NCBI GenBank assembly: GCA_026992075.1
Contig: JALXAM010000009.1
Coordinates: forward strand, 119,000-182,999
Origin: Sedimenticola sp.
Lineage (GTDB): Bacteria; Pseudomonadota; Gammaproteobacteria; Chromatiales; Chromatiaceae
DNA length: 64,000 bases
Direction of reading: 5' to 3'
Part shown: positions 8,429 through 17,887 of the stretch, piece by piece
How the letters are laid out: every line of letters begins with the position of its first letter
How positions within the stretch are numbered: position 1 is the first letter of the stretch
The notes under the pieces: model-generated
The model's input: the letters and a program-made list of their open reading frames with translations, nothing else
Database searches by the model: none
What the model was told of the DNA's origin: nothing
Position numbers and translations under genes: made by a program

Positions 8429-11400
8429 TCAGCCTGAAACCTTCTGTTCTCCCCCCTCCAGCCTGGCTCGCCGCTGGCGCAGCCACTCCGCCGTGCCCTC
8501 GTACCACTGCAGCAGCGCCGGCACCAAGAAGAGCACCAGCAAGGTGGTGAAGGCGATGCCGAAGGAGATGGAGACCGCCATGGGAATCAGGAACTGCGCC
8601 TGCAACGAGGTCTCGAACAGCAGCGGCGTGAGCCCGGCGATGGTGGTGAGAGAGGTGAGCAGCACCGCCCGCAACCGCTGACAGGCCGCCTCCACGATGG
8701 CATCGCTCACCGGCATGCCCTCCTCCCGCAGCTGCTTGTAGAAGACCACCAGGATGATGGAGTCGTTCACCACGATGCCCGCCAGGCCGAAGAGCCCGAA
8801 CAGCGAGAGGATGGTGAGTTCGATGTCCATCAGCCAGTGTCCCACCAGCGCGCCCACGATGCCGAAGGGAATGATGCTCATCACCACCAGCGGCCAGCCA
8901 TAGGAACCGAACACCCAGGCCAGCACCAGGTAGATGAGCACCAGGGCGTAGAGGGCCCCGGTCTTCATGTCGGCCATGGTCTCCTTCTGATCCTCGGCGC
9001 GGCCGGTGTAGCTCACCTGCACCCCCCATTTGGCCTCCAGCCCGGGCAGAACCTCCCGCTTGAGCTGATCGCGGATGCGGTTGGCGTTGTTGCGGCCGCG
9101 GTCCACGTCGGCGAACACGGTGGCGGCGAGCCGGTTGTTGTAGTGGCGCAGGATCTCGAATCCCTGATAGGGCTTCAGCCGGGCGGCGGTGGAGAGCGGC
9201 ATGTAATCGCCGCCGGGAAGCCGCAGCATGAGCTCCTCCAGGGTGGCCAGGCGGTTGCGCGAGCGCTCCGGCAGCATCACCCGCACCTCCAGTTCGTCCC
9301 GTCCCTGGACGAAGATCTGGCTCAGGTAGCCGTTGAAGGCATCACCCAGCTGACCGGCCACGGCCCGCTCCGTGAGCCCCGCCGCCCGCCCGGCCGGAGT
9401 GAGTTCCACCAGCAGCTGCTGGTAACCGTAGGGCATGTCGTCCTCCACGCCCGACACCCCCTCCAGGGTCTCCAGCACGGAAACCAGCTCCAGCGCCGCT
9501 GCCTTGATGCTGTGGGTGTCGGGCCCGGTGATCTTGATCTCCAGGTCCTTGCCCGGCGGCCCTCCGCCCTGGCGGGAACTAAGGGTGAGCCGTTCCAGGC
9601 CTGGCGCCTCCCGAATATGGCTGCGCCAGGTCTCGATGAAGGTCTCGTTGCGCACGCTGCGTTCGTCCGAAGGCACCAGCTCCACCGTCATGGAGGCGAA
9701 CTGCTCCCCTGCCCTGCCCGAGGAGGTGTTGGAGAAGATGCCCATGCCGTGGTTGACCCGGGCCACCCGGATGAGTCCGCCGCCCAGCTCCTGTTCGGCC
9801 AGATACAGTGCCTTTTCCACCTCGCCGATGAAACGCTCCACCCGGGCGGGCGGGGTGCCGGAAACGAAACTGGCACTGGCATAGATCACGTTGCCCTCCA
9901 CCCGTGGGAAGAAGGTGAAGCCCAACCGCCCCCCCGCCAGCAGACCCACGGCGATCACCAGGCTGGCCAGCGCCAGGCTGAATGTCACCGAGGGACGCCG
10001 CACCGCGGCGGTCACCAGCGGCCGGAAGCGCCGCTCGCGGAAACGGTCGAACGCCCCGTCCAGCCGCCTGCGCAGCGATGAGGTGTGCGCTCGTCCCAGG
10101 TTGCGAAAGCTGTGCCGCAGGTGTCCCGGCAACACCAGGAAACTCTCCAGCAGTGAGGCGATGATGACGCAGATCACCACGAAGGGAATGTCGAACAGAA
10201 TGTCCCCGATGATGCCGGAGACCGCCATCAGCGGGGTGAAAGCGGCCACCGTGGTGAGGGAGGAGGAGAGCACCGGAGCCAGCATGCGCCGCGCACCGCC
10301 CTCGGCCGCCTCCAGGGGGCGCTCCCCGCGCTGGAAATGGGCGAGCGCATCCTCCCCCACCACGATGGCGTCGTCCACGATGATGCCCAGGGTCATGATG
10401 AGGGCGAAGAGCGAGATCATATTGATGCTGCCGCCGGCCAGCCAGACGATGGCCAGGGCCGCCATGAAGGAGACCGGAATGCCCAGGGTCACCCACCAGG
10501 CGACCCGGCCATTGAGGAACAGGAAAAGGATGGCCACCACCAGCAGCAGACCGCCGGCGCCGTTCTTGAGCAGCAGGTTGATGCGATCACGCACCAGCAG
10601 CCAGCTCTCGTCATAGACGGTGAGCGAGATCCCGGGGGGGAGCGTGGGACGGGTCTCCTCCACCCATCGTCGCAGGATGCTGGCCGATTCCAGGGTGTCC
10701 CCGGTGGCGGCGCGCTGGGCGAACAGCTCCACCGCCGGCTCCCCCTGGAAGCTGAGCGTGACCCCACCGGGCCGCGGCCGCCGCTCCAGCCGCGCCACTT
10801 CCCCCAGCGGGAGGCGGTCGTCCCCCTGGTGCAGCAGCAGCCGTTCGAACCCCTTCTCCTCACGCTGCTGGTTGAGCACCCGCAGCTCCCGCGCCACGTC
10901 GTCCCGCCCCACCCGACCGGCGGGCAGATCCACCGAGCGCTCGGCGATGGCCTGGCCCACTCCGGACAGGGTGGTCCGCAGCGCCTGCAGCTGGCGGCTC
11001 TCCAGCTCCACCGCCAGCTCCTCTTCCGGCAGGCCGATGAGATCCACCTTGGCGATGCCACGGGCGAGCAGCTGCTCCTCCAGCCGGTAGGCGAGCCGGC
11101 GCAGCTCCTGCGGCGCCACCTTTCCGTGCAGCAGCACCCGGGCGATGGGCTCGAAACGAATGATGTGGGTCACCTGGGGAGTGCGCGCATCCCGGGGCAG
11201 GTTGCGCACCGCCTTCACCCGCTCCTCCACCCGGTTGGTGGCGTCTCCCATGTCGGTGCCGTCCGGAAACTCCAGCAGGATCAGGCTCACCCCCCGGGCC
11301 GAGGTGGAGGTGACCTTGTCCACCCCCTCCACCGAGCGCAGCTCCTGCTCCACCGGGATGGTGATGGAGCGCTCCACGTCCTCGGCGGTGGCGTTGGGCC

Positions 11401-11575
11401 AGACCACCCGCACCGACACCACCTGGACCTCGAAATCGGGAAAGAACTGGGTGTTGAGACGGGTGAGCGCCACCGCCCCCGCCGCCAGCATCATCAGCAT
11501 CACCAGGTTGGCCGCCACCGGGTGGCGGGCGAAGAGGCCGATGAGATCGTTCTTATGGACGTAGGGCCTACTCAT
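8429..11575 (-). CDS. RND-family efflux transporter permease (AcrB/CusA superfamily)
   Basis: 1048 aa, 12-TM-type RND motifs (GIIVDDAIVVGEDA, FGLAGIVVNDSIILV). Confidence 0.92.
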   Translation of the reverse strand: MSRPYVHKNDLIGLFARHPVAANLVMLMMLAAGAVALTRLNTQFFPDFEVQVVSVRVVWPNATAEDVERSITIPVEQELRSVEGVDKVTSTSARGVSLILLEFPDGTDMGDATNRVEERVKAVRNLPRDARTPQVTHIIRFEPIARVLLHGKVAPQELRRLAYRLEEQLLARGIAKVDLIGLPEEELAVELESRQLQALRTTLSGVGQAIAERSVDLPAGRVGRDDVARELRVLNQQREEKGFERLLLHQGDDRLPLGEVARLERRPRPGGVTLSFQGEPAVELFAQRAATGDTLESASILRRWVEETRPTLPPGISLTVYDESWLLVRDRINLLLKNGAGGLLLVVAILFLFLNGRVAWWVTLGIPVSFMAALAIVWLAGGSINMISLFALIMTLGIIVDDAIVVGEDALAHFQRGERPLEAAEGGARRMLAPVLSSSLTTVAAFTPLMAVSGIIGDILFDIPFVVICVIIASLLESFLVLPGHLRHSFRNLGRAHTSSLRRRLDGAFDRFRERRFRPLVTAAVRRPSVTFSLALASLVIAVGLLAGGRLGFTFFPRVEGNVIYASASFVSGTPPARVERFIGEVEKALYLAEQELGGGLIRVARVNHGMGIFSNTSSGRAGEQFASMTVELVPSDERSVRNETFIETWRSHIREAPGLERLTLSSRQGGGPPGKDLEIKITGPDTHSIKAAALELVSVLETLEGVSGVEDDMPYGYQQLLVELTPAGRAAGLTERAVAGQLGDAFNGYLSQIFVQGRDELEVRVMLPERSRNRLATLEELMLRLPGGDYMPLSTAARLKPYQGFEILRHYNNRLAATVFADVDRGRNNANRIRDQLKREVLPGLEAKWGVQVSYTGRAEDQKETMADMKTGALYALVLIYLVLAWVFGSYGWPLVVMSIIPFGIVGALVGHWLMDIELTILSLFGLFGLAGIVVNDSIILVVFYKQLREEGMPVSDAIVEAACQRLRAVLLTSLTTIAGLTPLLFETSLQAQFLIPMAVSISFGIAFTTLLVLFLVPALLQWYEGTAEWLRQRRARLEGGEQKVSG

Positions 11576-12821
11576 GCCCCACCACCTTCACCCGCAGCCC
11601 CTCGACCGCGTTGGGCAGCTGGGTGGTGAGCAGCCTCCCCCGGGCATCCGCGGGCAGGCGCACCAGCAGCAGTTCTTCGTTCCCCTGGCGGTAGGTTCCC
11701 ACCCGCTGCACCAGTACCCCGTGCAAGCGGTTCTCCCCGTTCACCAGGTAGACCCGGCTGGAACCATAGAGCGCCTCCCAGGGAATGGCCACCACGCCCT
11801 CCACCGGCGGCAGCTCCACCTGCAGGCGCAGGATCCTGCCCAGCTGCAGCCAGCGGGAGTCCGGCCGTAACCGGAACAGCGCCTCCACGCCGCTGCCGGA
11901 AGAGGCCACGGCGGCGGTGAAGCCTGCCAGGTCGGCAACCACCTCCCGGCCATCCAGGCGGCCACGGACCGATACCCCCTCCCCTTTCGACAGAAGCGCC
12001 TGCAGCACCGCCAGGTGTTTTTCCGGCACCACCGCCCGCAACACCAGGGAACCCTGGTCGAACAGCTCCAGCAGGGGACTGCCCGGGTTCACCCGTTCTC
12101 CCGCCGCCACCTTCACCTGCAATACCCGCCCGTCGGCCGGGGCGCGGATGCGGGTGCGCTCGAGCTGCAGCCGGGCCTTCTCCACCGCGGCCCGCTTCTG
12201 CGCCAGCCTGGCCTGGAGCTCCTGCAGCTTGCTGTCGTGGGTGCGGATGCTCTCCTCGATGCGAGCCACCGCGATGGACTGGCGCGCCAGCGCCTGGCGG
12301 GCGTTGTCCAGGCTGGACTGTGAGGCCAGCTTCTTGCCCATCAGCCCCCGCAGCCGCTCCACCTCGGCCTGGGCCAATTGCAGCAGCCGGCGCTCCCCGG
12401 GCAGCGCCTCCAGGTTGCCCTGGTGACGGGAGTTCTCCTCGGCGATGGCCGCCTCGGCCTGGGCCAGTTCCGCCTGCCGCTGCTCCAGGTCGAGCCGGTA
12501 GTCCCGCTCGTCCAGCACCACCAGCAGCTGACCTGCCTTCACCGGATCCCCCTCGGTGACCTTCACCTCCTTCACGTCGGCTGCCAGGGCGGCGGTGAGC
12601 GGCGATTTGAAGAGGGCATCCACCTTGCCGTAGAGGGTGAGCGTGGGCCGCCAGCGCCCGGGCTTCAGGTCCATGACGGTCACCGGCCAGGCCTTCTCCT
12701 CCACCGCCACCGGCCGGGTCTGGGGACGGGTGGCCACCAGCAGCGCGAAGAGCGCCGCGGCCGTCAGCAGGATCAGCGCCGGCAACCAGAGCCTGCGCCA
12801 GGGCTTTCGGACATTCTTCAT
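11568..12821 (-). CDS. HlyD-type periplasmic adaptor (membrane fusion) protein of RND system
   Basis: Coiled coil between lipoyl halves (VVLDERDYRLDLEQRQAELAQAEAAI; TRIRAPADGRVLQVKVAAGERV); start reassigned to MKNVRKPW. Confidence 0.87.
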   Translation of the reverse strand: MKNVRKPWRRLWLPALILLTAAALFALLVATRPQTRPVAVEEKAWPVTVMDLKPGRWRPTLTLYGKVDALFKSPLTAALAADVKEVKVTEGDPVKAGQLLVVLDERDYRLDLEQRQAELAQAEAAIAEENSRHQGNLEALPGERRLLQLAQAEVERLRGLMGKKLASQSSLDNARQALARQSIAVARIEESIRTHDSKLQELQARLAQKRAAVEKARLQLERTRIRAPADGRVLQVKVAAGERVNPGSPLLELFDQGSLVLRAVVPEKHLAVLQALLSKGEGVSVRGRLDGREVVADLAGFTAAVASSGSGVEALFRLRPDSRWLQLGRILRLQVELPPVEGVVAIPWEALYGSSRVYLVNGENRLHGVLVQRVGTYRQGNEELLLVRLPADARGRLLTTQLPNAVEGLRVKVVGHE

Positions 12822-13960
12822 CGAGGCTGCTCGTCCCGGGTGAAACGCCAGGCAATGAAGGCGCCCAGCAGTGCAATGGAGGAGGCCAGAGTATACGCCA
12901 GGGTGGCGCCCCACTGCTGCCAGAGAAAACCGCTGGCGAAGGTGCCGGCAGCGCCCCCGGCGCCGAAACTGACGCTGGCATAGAGTGCCTGTCCCCGACC
13001 CTGGTGGCTGCCGCGGAAATAACGGTGGATCATGTGTATGGCGGAAGCGTGAAAGCTGCCGAAACTGGCCGCATGCAGCAATTGGGCCACGGCCAGCACC
13101 CAAAGCTCCTCCGGAAACCAGCCGATGAGCAGCCAGCGCAGTCCCGCCAATGCCAGGCTGGCCACCAGGAGGAGACGGGTGCTGTAACGCCGCAGCAGCC
13201 GGTGCATGTAGAAAAGGAAGAGGGTCACCTCCGCCAGCACCCCCAGCCCCCAGAGAAAGCCGATCACCGTCTTGCTGTAGCCGTATTCCTGCAGATAGAT
13301 GGTGTAAAAGGCGTAATAGGGTCCGTGGCTCATCTGCATGAGAAAGACGGCGACGAAGAAGGCGATCACCGCCGGGCGCCGGAGCACCTTCAGGATGGAT
13401 CCCTGGTCCTCCTTTCCGTCACCGTCGGAACGCTCCTTCACCAGCAGACTGGCCACCAGCACCCCGGCGAAGGTGAGCAGTACCGACCAGGTCACCATCT
13501 CCGGACCGGCCCGGTCCACCCACTGCCCCACCCCCACCACGGTGACGATGAAACCGATGGAGCCCCACACCCGGATGCGGGGATAACGGTCGGCCCGTGG
13601 ACCGAGGTAGTCGAAGGTCACCGCCTCGAACTGTGGCAGCGAGGCGTTCCAGAAGAAGCTGTAGAAGGTCATCACCAGGGCGATGCCCCAGAAGCCGGAC
13701 ACTCCGTAAATGGCCAGAAAGGAGACCAGCGCCGCCAGTGAAGCCAGCCGCACCAGCCGCATGCGGTGCCCCAGGTGATCGGCGAGCCAGCCCCAGACGT
13801 TGGGCGCCACCACCTTGGTGGCCATGAGAATGGCCATGAGAGAGCCGATGGCCACGGCATCGAAACCGCGCGCCTCCAGGTAGAGCCCCCAATAGGGCAC
13901 CAGTGCCCCCAATGAGGCAAAATAGAAAAAATAGAAGGCCGAAAGCCGCCAGTAGGGCAT
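12818..13960 (-). CDS. MFS transporter, 3-phenylpropionate/nucleoside-permease-like subgroup
   Basis: YWRLSAFYFFYFASLGALVPYWGLYLEARGFDAVAIGSLMAI; 12 TM; 4-bp overlap with adaptor gene. Confidence 0.82.
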   Translation of the reverse strand: MPYWRLSAFYFFYFASLGALVPYWGLYLEARGFDAVAIGSLMAILMATKVVAPNVWGWLADHLGHRMRLVRLASLAALVSFLAIYGVSGFWGIALVMTFYSFFWNASLPQFEAVTFDYLGPRADRYPRIRVWGSIGFIVTVVGVGQWVDRAGPEMVTWSVLLTFAGVLVASLLVKERSDGDGKEDQGSILKVLRRPAVIAFFVAVFLMQMSHGPYYAFYTIYLQEYGYSKTVIGFLWGLGVLAEVTLFLFYMHRLLRRYSTRLLLVASLALAGLRWLLIGWFPEELWVLAVAQLLHAASFGSFHASAIHMIHRYFRGSHQGRGQALYASVSFGAGGAAGTFASGFLWQQWGATLAYTLASSIALLGAFIAWRFTRDEQPR

Positions 13961-14070
13961 GGAGCCACCAGGTTCCCGGAACATTGGCGGGCCATTCTAT
14001 GACTTTCCAACGTTCATGGCGCGGGGCCGAACCACCCCGGCTCATGGATGGGGCACACAGGTTCCCGATT

Positions 14071-14101
14071 TTTCACCACAGAGGGCACAGAGCACACGGA
14101 G
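14071..14101 (+). repeat. TTCACCACAGAGG-type dispersed repeat
   Basis: tttcaccacagagggcacagagcacacggag; second copy on the minus strand at 36040-36066. Confidence 0.5.
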
Positions 14102-14207
14102 ATCGATGAGGCGCGGATTTGCCGGCGTGAGATTCGGGTCAGCCTTGAAGTTTCCCGGGAAAGCCTCATCTCCCGGGGTGAACCCATAGTCAACAAGGAA
14201 AACAACC

Positions 14208-15335
14208 ATGAAAATCCGGTTCTCCTACCGCAAGATCGACAAGAACGAGAAGAAACAGCTGAAAGAGCTGGTGGCCAGGGGAGAGGAATCCCTGGAACCC
14301 CTGCTCTCCAACTACGACCCGGAAGCCGTGGTTCTCGATGGCGCCATCGAAAAACACGCCAAACGGCAGCTCTATCGTGCCCGGCTCAAGCTGCACCTGC
14401 CGCACAAGACGCTGGCGGCGGTGGAGGAATCGGACAGTGCCGCCAGCTGCCTCAATGGAGTCTTCGCCGAGCTGCGCCGCCAGCTGGAGCGCTACAAGCA
14501 CCTGTCGCGCAACGATCACCTGTGGAAACGCCCCCGCCGCCGCGCCCAGCTCCGCAGCCTGCTCAAGGAGAGCACCACAACGGACGAACAGGAGATGCGC
14601 CGCAGCTTCATGAACCTGGTACGCCCCCATCTGGAGGAGCTGTACCACTTCATTCGGCGGGAGCTGGCCTATCACCAGGCACTAGAGGACCTTTCTCCGG
14701 CCGATGCCGGTCCCGACGAGATCCTGGACAGCACCCTGGTGCGCGCCTATGAGCGTTTCCCCCAGCGCCCGGAACACCTGGAACTGTTGCCCTGGCTCAC
14801 CAGCCTGGCGCTGGAGGTGATCGGAGAGGAGATGGAGGCCCACCGGGTTCGTGAACGGCGGGTGGCCACCGAAGAGCGGGAGCCCGAGACGCCCATGGAT
14901 GTCACCGACGGCATCGACACCGAGATCTACGAGTTCTACCAGCCGGACGAAGTGATCCGCCTGGAGGACGTGATCCCCAACCCCGAGAGCCCCATCCCGG
15001 AAGAGGCCGAGGCGTTGCTGGAGCGCAACCTGCTGGTGCAGGAGGTGCTGGCGCTGCTCCCCCGCCGCTGGCGCCAGGCACTGGTACTGGTGGACGTGCA
15101 CGAGATGCAGGAAACGGAGGTGGCCGGGATCCTCGGTTGTTCCCAGGACGAACTGGCCGAGATGCGCCGCTGCGCGGAGCGTTTCATGCGCGAGTGGCTG
15201 GCCCAGCGGCTGGGTCCCGACGAGATCGAGGACACCACCACCGAGGAGCTGCTGGGATCACCCCTGCGCGAACCGCTGCCGGACGAGCTGGAGGCGGAGA
15301 TCCTGGAGAAGTTCATGCCCATGGAGGCTGAGTAG
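14208..15335 (+). CDS. Two-part protein: N-terminal HPF/RaiA (S30AE)-like domain plus C-terminal sigma-70 region 2/region 4-like segments
   Basis: MKIRFSYRKIDKNEKKQLKELV...RARLKLHLPHKTLAAVEESDSAASCLNGVFAELRRQLERYKH matches S30AE pattern; C-term RSFMNLVRPHLEELYHFIRRELAY...AYERFPQ...EVLALLPRRWRQALVLVDVHEMQETEVAGILGCSQDELAEMRRCAERFMREWL matches ECF-like sigma 2/4 layout; aaggaa ribosome-binding site upstream. Confidence 0.75.
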   Translation: MKIRFSYRKIDKNEKKQLKELVARGEESLEPLLSNYDPEAVVLDGAIEKHAKRQLYRARLKLHLPHKTLAAVEESDSAASCLNGVFAELRRQLERYKHLSRNDHLWKRPRRRAQLRSLLKESTTTDEQEMRRSFMNLVRPHLEELYHFIRRELAYHQALEDLSPADAGPDEILDSTLVRAYERFPQRPEHLELLPWLTSLALEVIGEEMEAHRVRERRVATEEREPETPMDVTDGIDTEIYEFYQPDEVIRLEDVIPNPESPIPEEAEALLERNLLVQEVLALLPRRWRQALVLVDVHEMQETEVAGILGCSQDELAEMRRCAERFMREWLAQRLGPDEIEDTTTEELLGSPLREPLPDELEAEILEKFMPMEAE

Positions 15336-15371
15336 AGCCGAAAGCCTTGACCCCACACCTGGATGAGAAGT

Positions 15372-15480
15372 TTCCCTCTCCCCCTTGGGGGAGAGGGTCA
15401 GGGTGAGGGGGTATCGGAATTTTTGTAGGTCGGCCTTCAGGCCGACAAAGCATCGGGCGGTTGCCGGGCTGAAGCCCGAC
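15372..15480. repeat. Composite repeat region: CCTCTCCC...GGGGGAGAGGGTCAGGGTGAGGG element plus REP-like pair (15429-15446, 15463-15480)
   Basis: gtcggccttcaggccgac and gccgggctgaagcccgac; similar gggggagagggccagggtgaggg at 57335-57358. Confidence 0.7.
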
Positions 15481-15490
15481 CTACGACACC

Positions 15491-16936
15491 CTAATCCCGC
15501 CAGAAGGCGGGAGAGAGCAGGATGAGGATGGTGAAGATCTCCAGCCGCCCCATGAGCATGGCCACCACCGAGATCCACTTTCCGGCGGTGCTCACCGACT
15601 GGAAATTGTAGGCCACCTCTCCCAGGCCGGGCCCCAGATTGTTCATGCTGGTTGCCACGGCGGCAAAGGCCGACACCTGGTCCAGACCGGTGTGCATCAT
15701 GGCCAGCATAAGGATCACGAACACGGCGGTGTAGGCGGCGAAGAATCCCCACACCGCATTCATCACTCGCTGGTCCACCACCTGGGTCCCCAATCGCACC
15801 GGTAACATGGCATTGGGATGGATCAGCTTCTTCACTTCCCGCATTCCCTGCTTCACCAGCAGCAATACGCGCACAACTTTCATGCCCCCCGTGGTGGACC
15901 CGCCACAGCCGCCCACGAAGCTGATGAAGATGAGCAGCACCGGCACGAAATTTGGCCAGAGTGTGAAATCCACTGTACCGTAGCCGGTGCCCGTAACCAC
16001 AGAGACCACCTGAAAAGCAGCGTCCCGCAGAGTGGATGGGGTACTCTCGTAGTTCCCTTCGAGCCGCAACACCAATACCACCAGCAGCACCATCCCCAAA
16101 ACCAACAGCATGAAAGTACGCGCTTCCGGATCCCGCCAGTAATAGAAAGGATCACGCCGGTGGATGGCAAAGAAATGGACGGCGAAATTGAAGGATGCCA
16201 GCAGCATGAAGACGATGGCCACCAGCTCCACCGCACTGCTCTGGAAATAGCCGATACTGGCGTCGTGGGTGGAGAAACCACCAGTGGCGACCGTGGTGAG
16301 ACTGTGGGCAACCGCATCGAAGGGGGACATACCCGCCAGCCAATAGGCCAGCGCACAGGCGGCGGTGAGGGAAAGGTAGATGAGCCAGAGGGCCCGCGCC
16401 GTATTGGCCAGGCGCGGGGTCATCTTCTCCTCCTTCATGGGACCCGGCGCCTCCGCCCGGTAGAGCTGCATGCCGCCGATGCCGAGCATGGGAAGCACCG
16501 CGATGCCCAGCACGATGAGCCCCATGCCTCCCATCCATTGCAGCAGCTGCCGATAGAAGAGCACCGAACGCGGCAGCTGGTCCAACCCGGTGATCACCGT
16601 GGCACCGGTAGTGGTGATGCCCGAGGTGGCTTCGAAGATGGCTTCGGTGAAGCTCATCTCCACCCCCAACCAGAGCGGCCAGGCGCCCAGCAGGCTCATG
16701 ATCACCCAGAAGAGCGCCACGATGAGAAAGCCATCCTTGCGGCTGATGCGGGTGTTCAGGGGCCGCCAGGGGTACCAGAGAAAGATGCCAGCCACGAAGG
16801 AGACCAGCATGGGCCAGAGAAAGATGTCCAGATGTCGCTCGCCATACAGGAACCCCACCAGCAGGGGCGGCAGCAGCGACAGGCTGAAGACCACGGCCAG
16901 CAGGCCGGAAGTACGCAGGACGACCGAGAGATGCAT
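15491..16936 (-). CDS. trkH: Potassium uptake protein TrkH family
   Basis: TSGITTTGATVITGLDQLPRSVLFYRQLLQWMGGMGLIVL, GGCGGSTTGGMKVVR. Confidence 0.94.
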   Translation of the reverse strand: MHLSVVLRTSGLLAVVFSLSLLPPLLVGFLYGERHLDIFLWPMLVSFVAGIFLWYPWRPLNTRISRKDGFLIVALFWVIMSLLGAWPLWLGVEMSFTEAIFEATSGITTTGATVITGLDQLPRSVLFYRQLLQWMGGMGLIVLGIAVLPMLGIGGMQLYRAEAPGPMKEEKMTPRLANTARALWLIYLSLTAACALAYWLAGMSPFDAVAHSLTTVATGGFSTHDASIGYFQSSAVELVAIVFMLLASFNFAVHFFAIHRRDPFYYWRDPEARTFMLLVLGMVLLVVLVLRLEGNYESTPSTLRDAAFQVVSVVTGTGYGTVDFTLWPNFVPVLLIFISFVGGCGGSTTGGMKVVRVLLLVKQGMREVKKLIHPNAMLPVRLGTQVVDQRVMNAVWGFFAAYTAVFVILMLAMMHTGLDQVSAFAAVATSMNNLGPGLGEVAYNFQSVSTAGKWISVVAMLMGRLEIFTILILLSPAFWRD

Positions 16937-17130
16937 GGGCCTCGTTCCGGTGTTTCGATGGCAAGCCGTGTCGGGCCGGCGCTATTCTACCACCCGGCGT
17001 CCCCCACCATCATGGACAGCAGGCGGGGAAAACTGGTGGAATACTGACCGTTGTCAATGAGCGGAGCCGGCCCTGACGCCAGACTTCGCCTTTCGTATCC
17101 GTTTCCACACGACCAGGAGGAAGAGTCATC

Positions 17131-17700
17131 ATGAAAAAAATCCTTTTCGCATCCCTGCTGCTGGCAGGCAGCTCGGCCTTTCCGGCTCTGGCCCAGCAGT
17201 TGGATCCCAACGTGGCCGAAGCGCGCCAGGTGATCAAACAGTTCTTCAGCCAGCTCAAAGGGGAACTGCAAAAGGCGATGAAGGAAGGAGGACCGGTACA
17301 TGCCATCAGCGTCTGCAACGAAAAGGCCCCCAAAATCGCCGACAAGATCAGCGCCGACACCGGCTGGTACGTTGCCCGCACCAGCCTGAAATATCGTGCC
17401 CCCACCAACAGCCCGCTCCCTTGGGAGAAGAAGGTATTGAAGGAATTCGAAGCCAGGAAAGCGGCGGGCGAAGAGGTGCAGAAGATCGATTACAAGGATG
17501 TGGTGGAGGAGGACGGCAAGAAGGTCTTCCGGTACATGAAGGCCATTCCCACCGGCAAGATCTGTCTCAAGTGCCATGGGGGCAAGGAGGTTGCGCCGGA
17601 AGTGGAGGCCAAGCTGCATGAACTCTACCCGGGCGACAAGGCGCGTGGTTTCAAGGTGGGCGATATTCGTGGCGCCTTCGTGCTGAAGAAGACGCTCTGA
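17131..17700 (+). CDS. DUF3365/Tll0287-like periplasmic heme protein
   Basis: Signal peptide MKKILFASLLLAGSSAFPALA; CLKCHGG c-type heme motif; AISVCNEKAPKIA pattern. Confidence 0.85.
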   Translation: MKKILFASLLLAGSSAFPALAQQLDPNVAEARQVIKQFFSQLKGELQKAMKEGGPVHAISVCNEKAPKIADKISADTGWYVARTSLKYRAPTNSPLPWEKKVLKEFEARKAAGEEVQKIDYKDVVEEDGKKVFRYMKAIPTGKICLKCHGGKEVAPEVEAKLHELYPGDKARGFKVGDIRGAFVLKKTL

Positions 17701-17887
17701 CGCATCTTCGGGAGCCCGGGCCACCCCAAGTCGGCCCGGGCAGCCAAAATTCTTACTTCCGAGAAGGGGAATCGCCTCCGGGGTGGACCACTTCACATTC
17801 CGGCCCATTGGCGATCACCGTGGGCTTTCCCCTCTCCGGCCCTGTGCTAGCATCGGTGGGCAAGTCTCCAGCGGATGACCAGGCCCT

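Noticed and set aside
10337-11629. 430-aa plus-strand ORF opposite the RND pump
   Set aside because: His/Gln/Gly-rich mirror frame of the transporter gene.
12843-13103. Extended N-terminus of the adaptor ORF overlapping the MFS gene
   Set aside because: A proper start with a membrane anchor exists at 12821 (MKNVRKPWRRLWLPALILL) and the upstream part is an alternative frame of the MFS gene.
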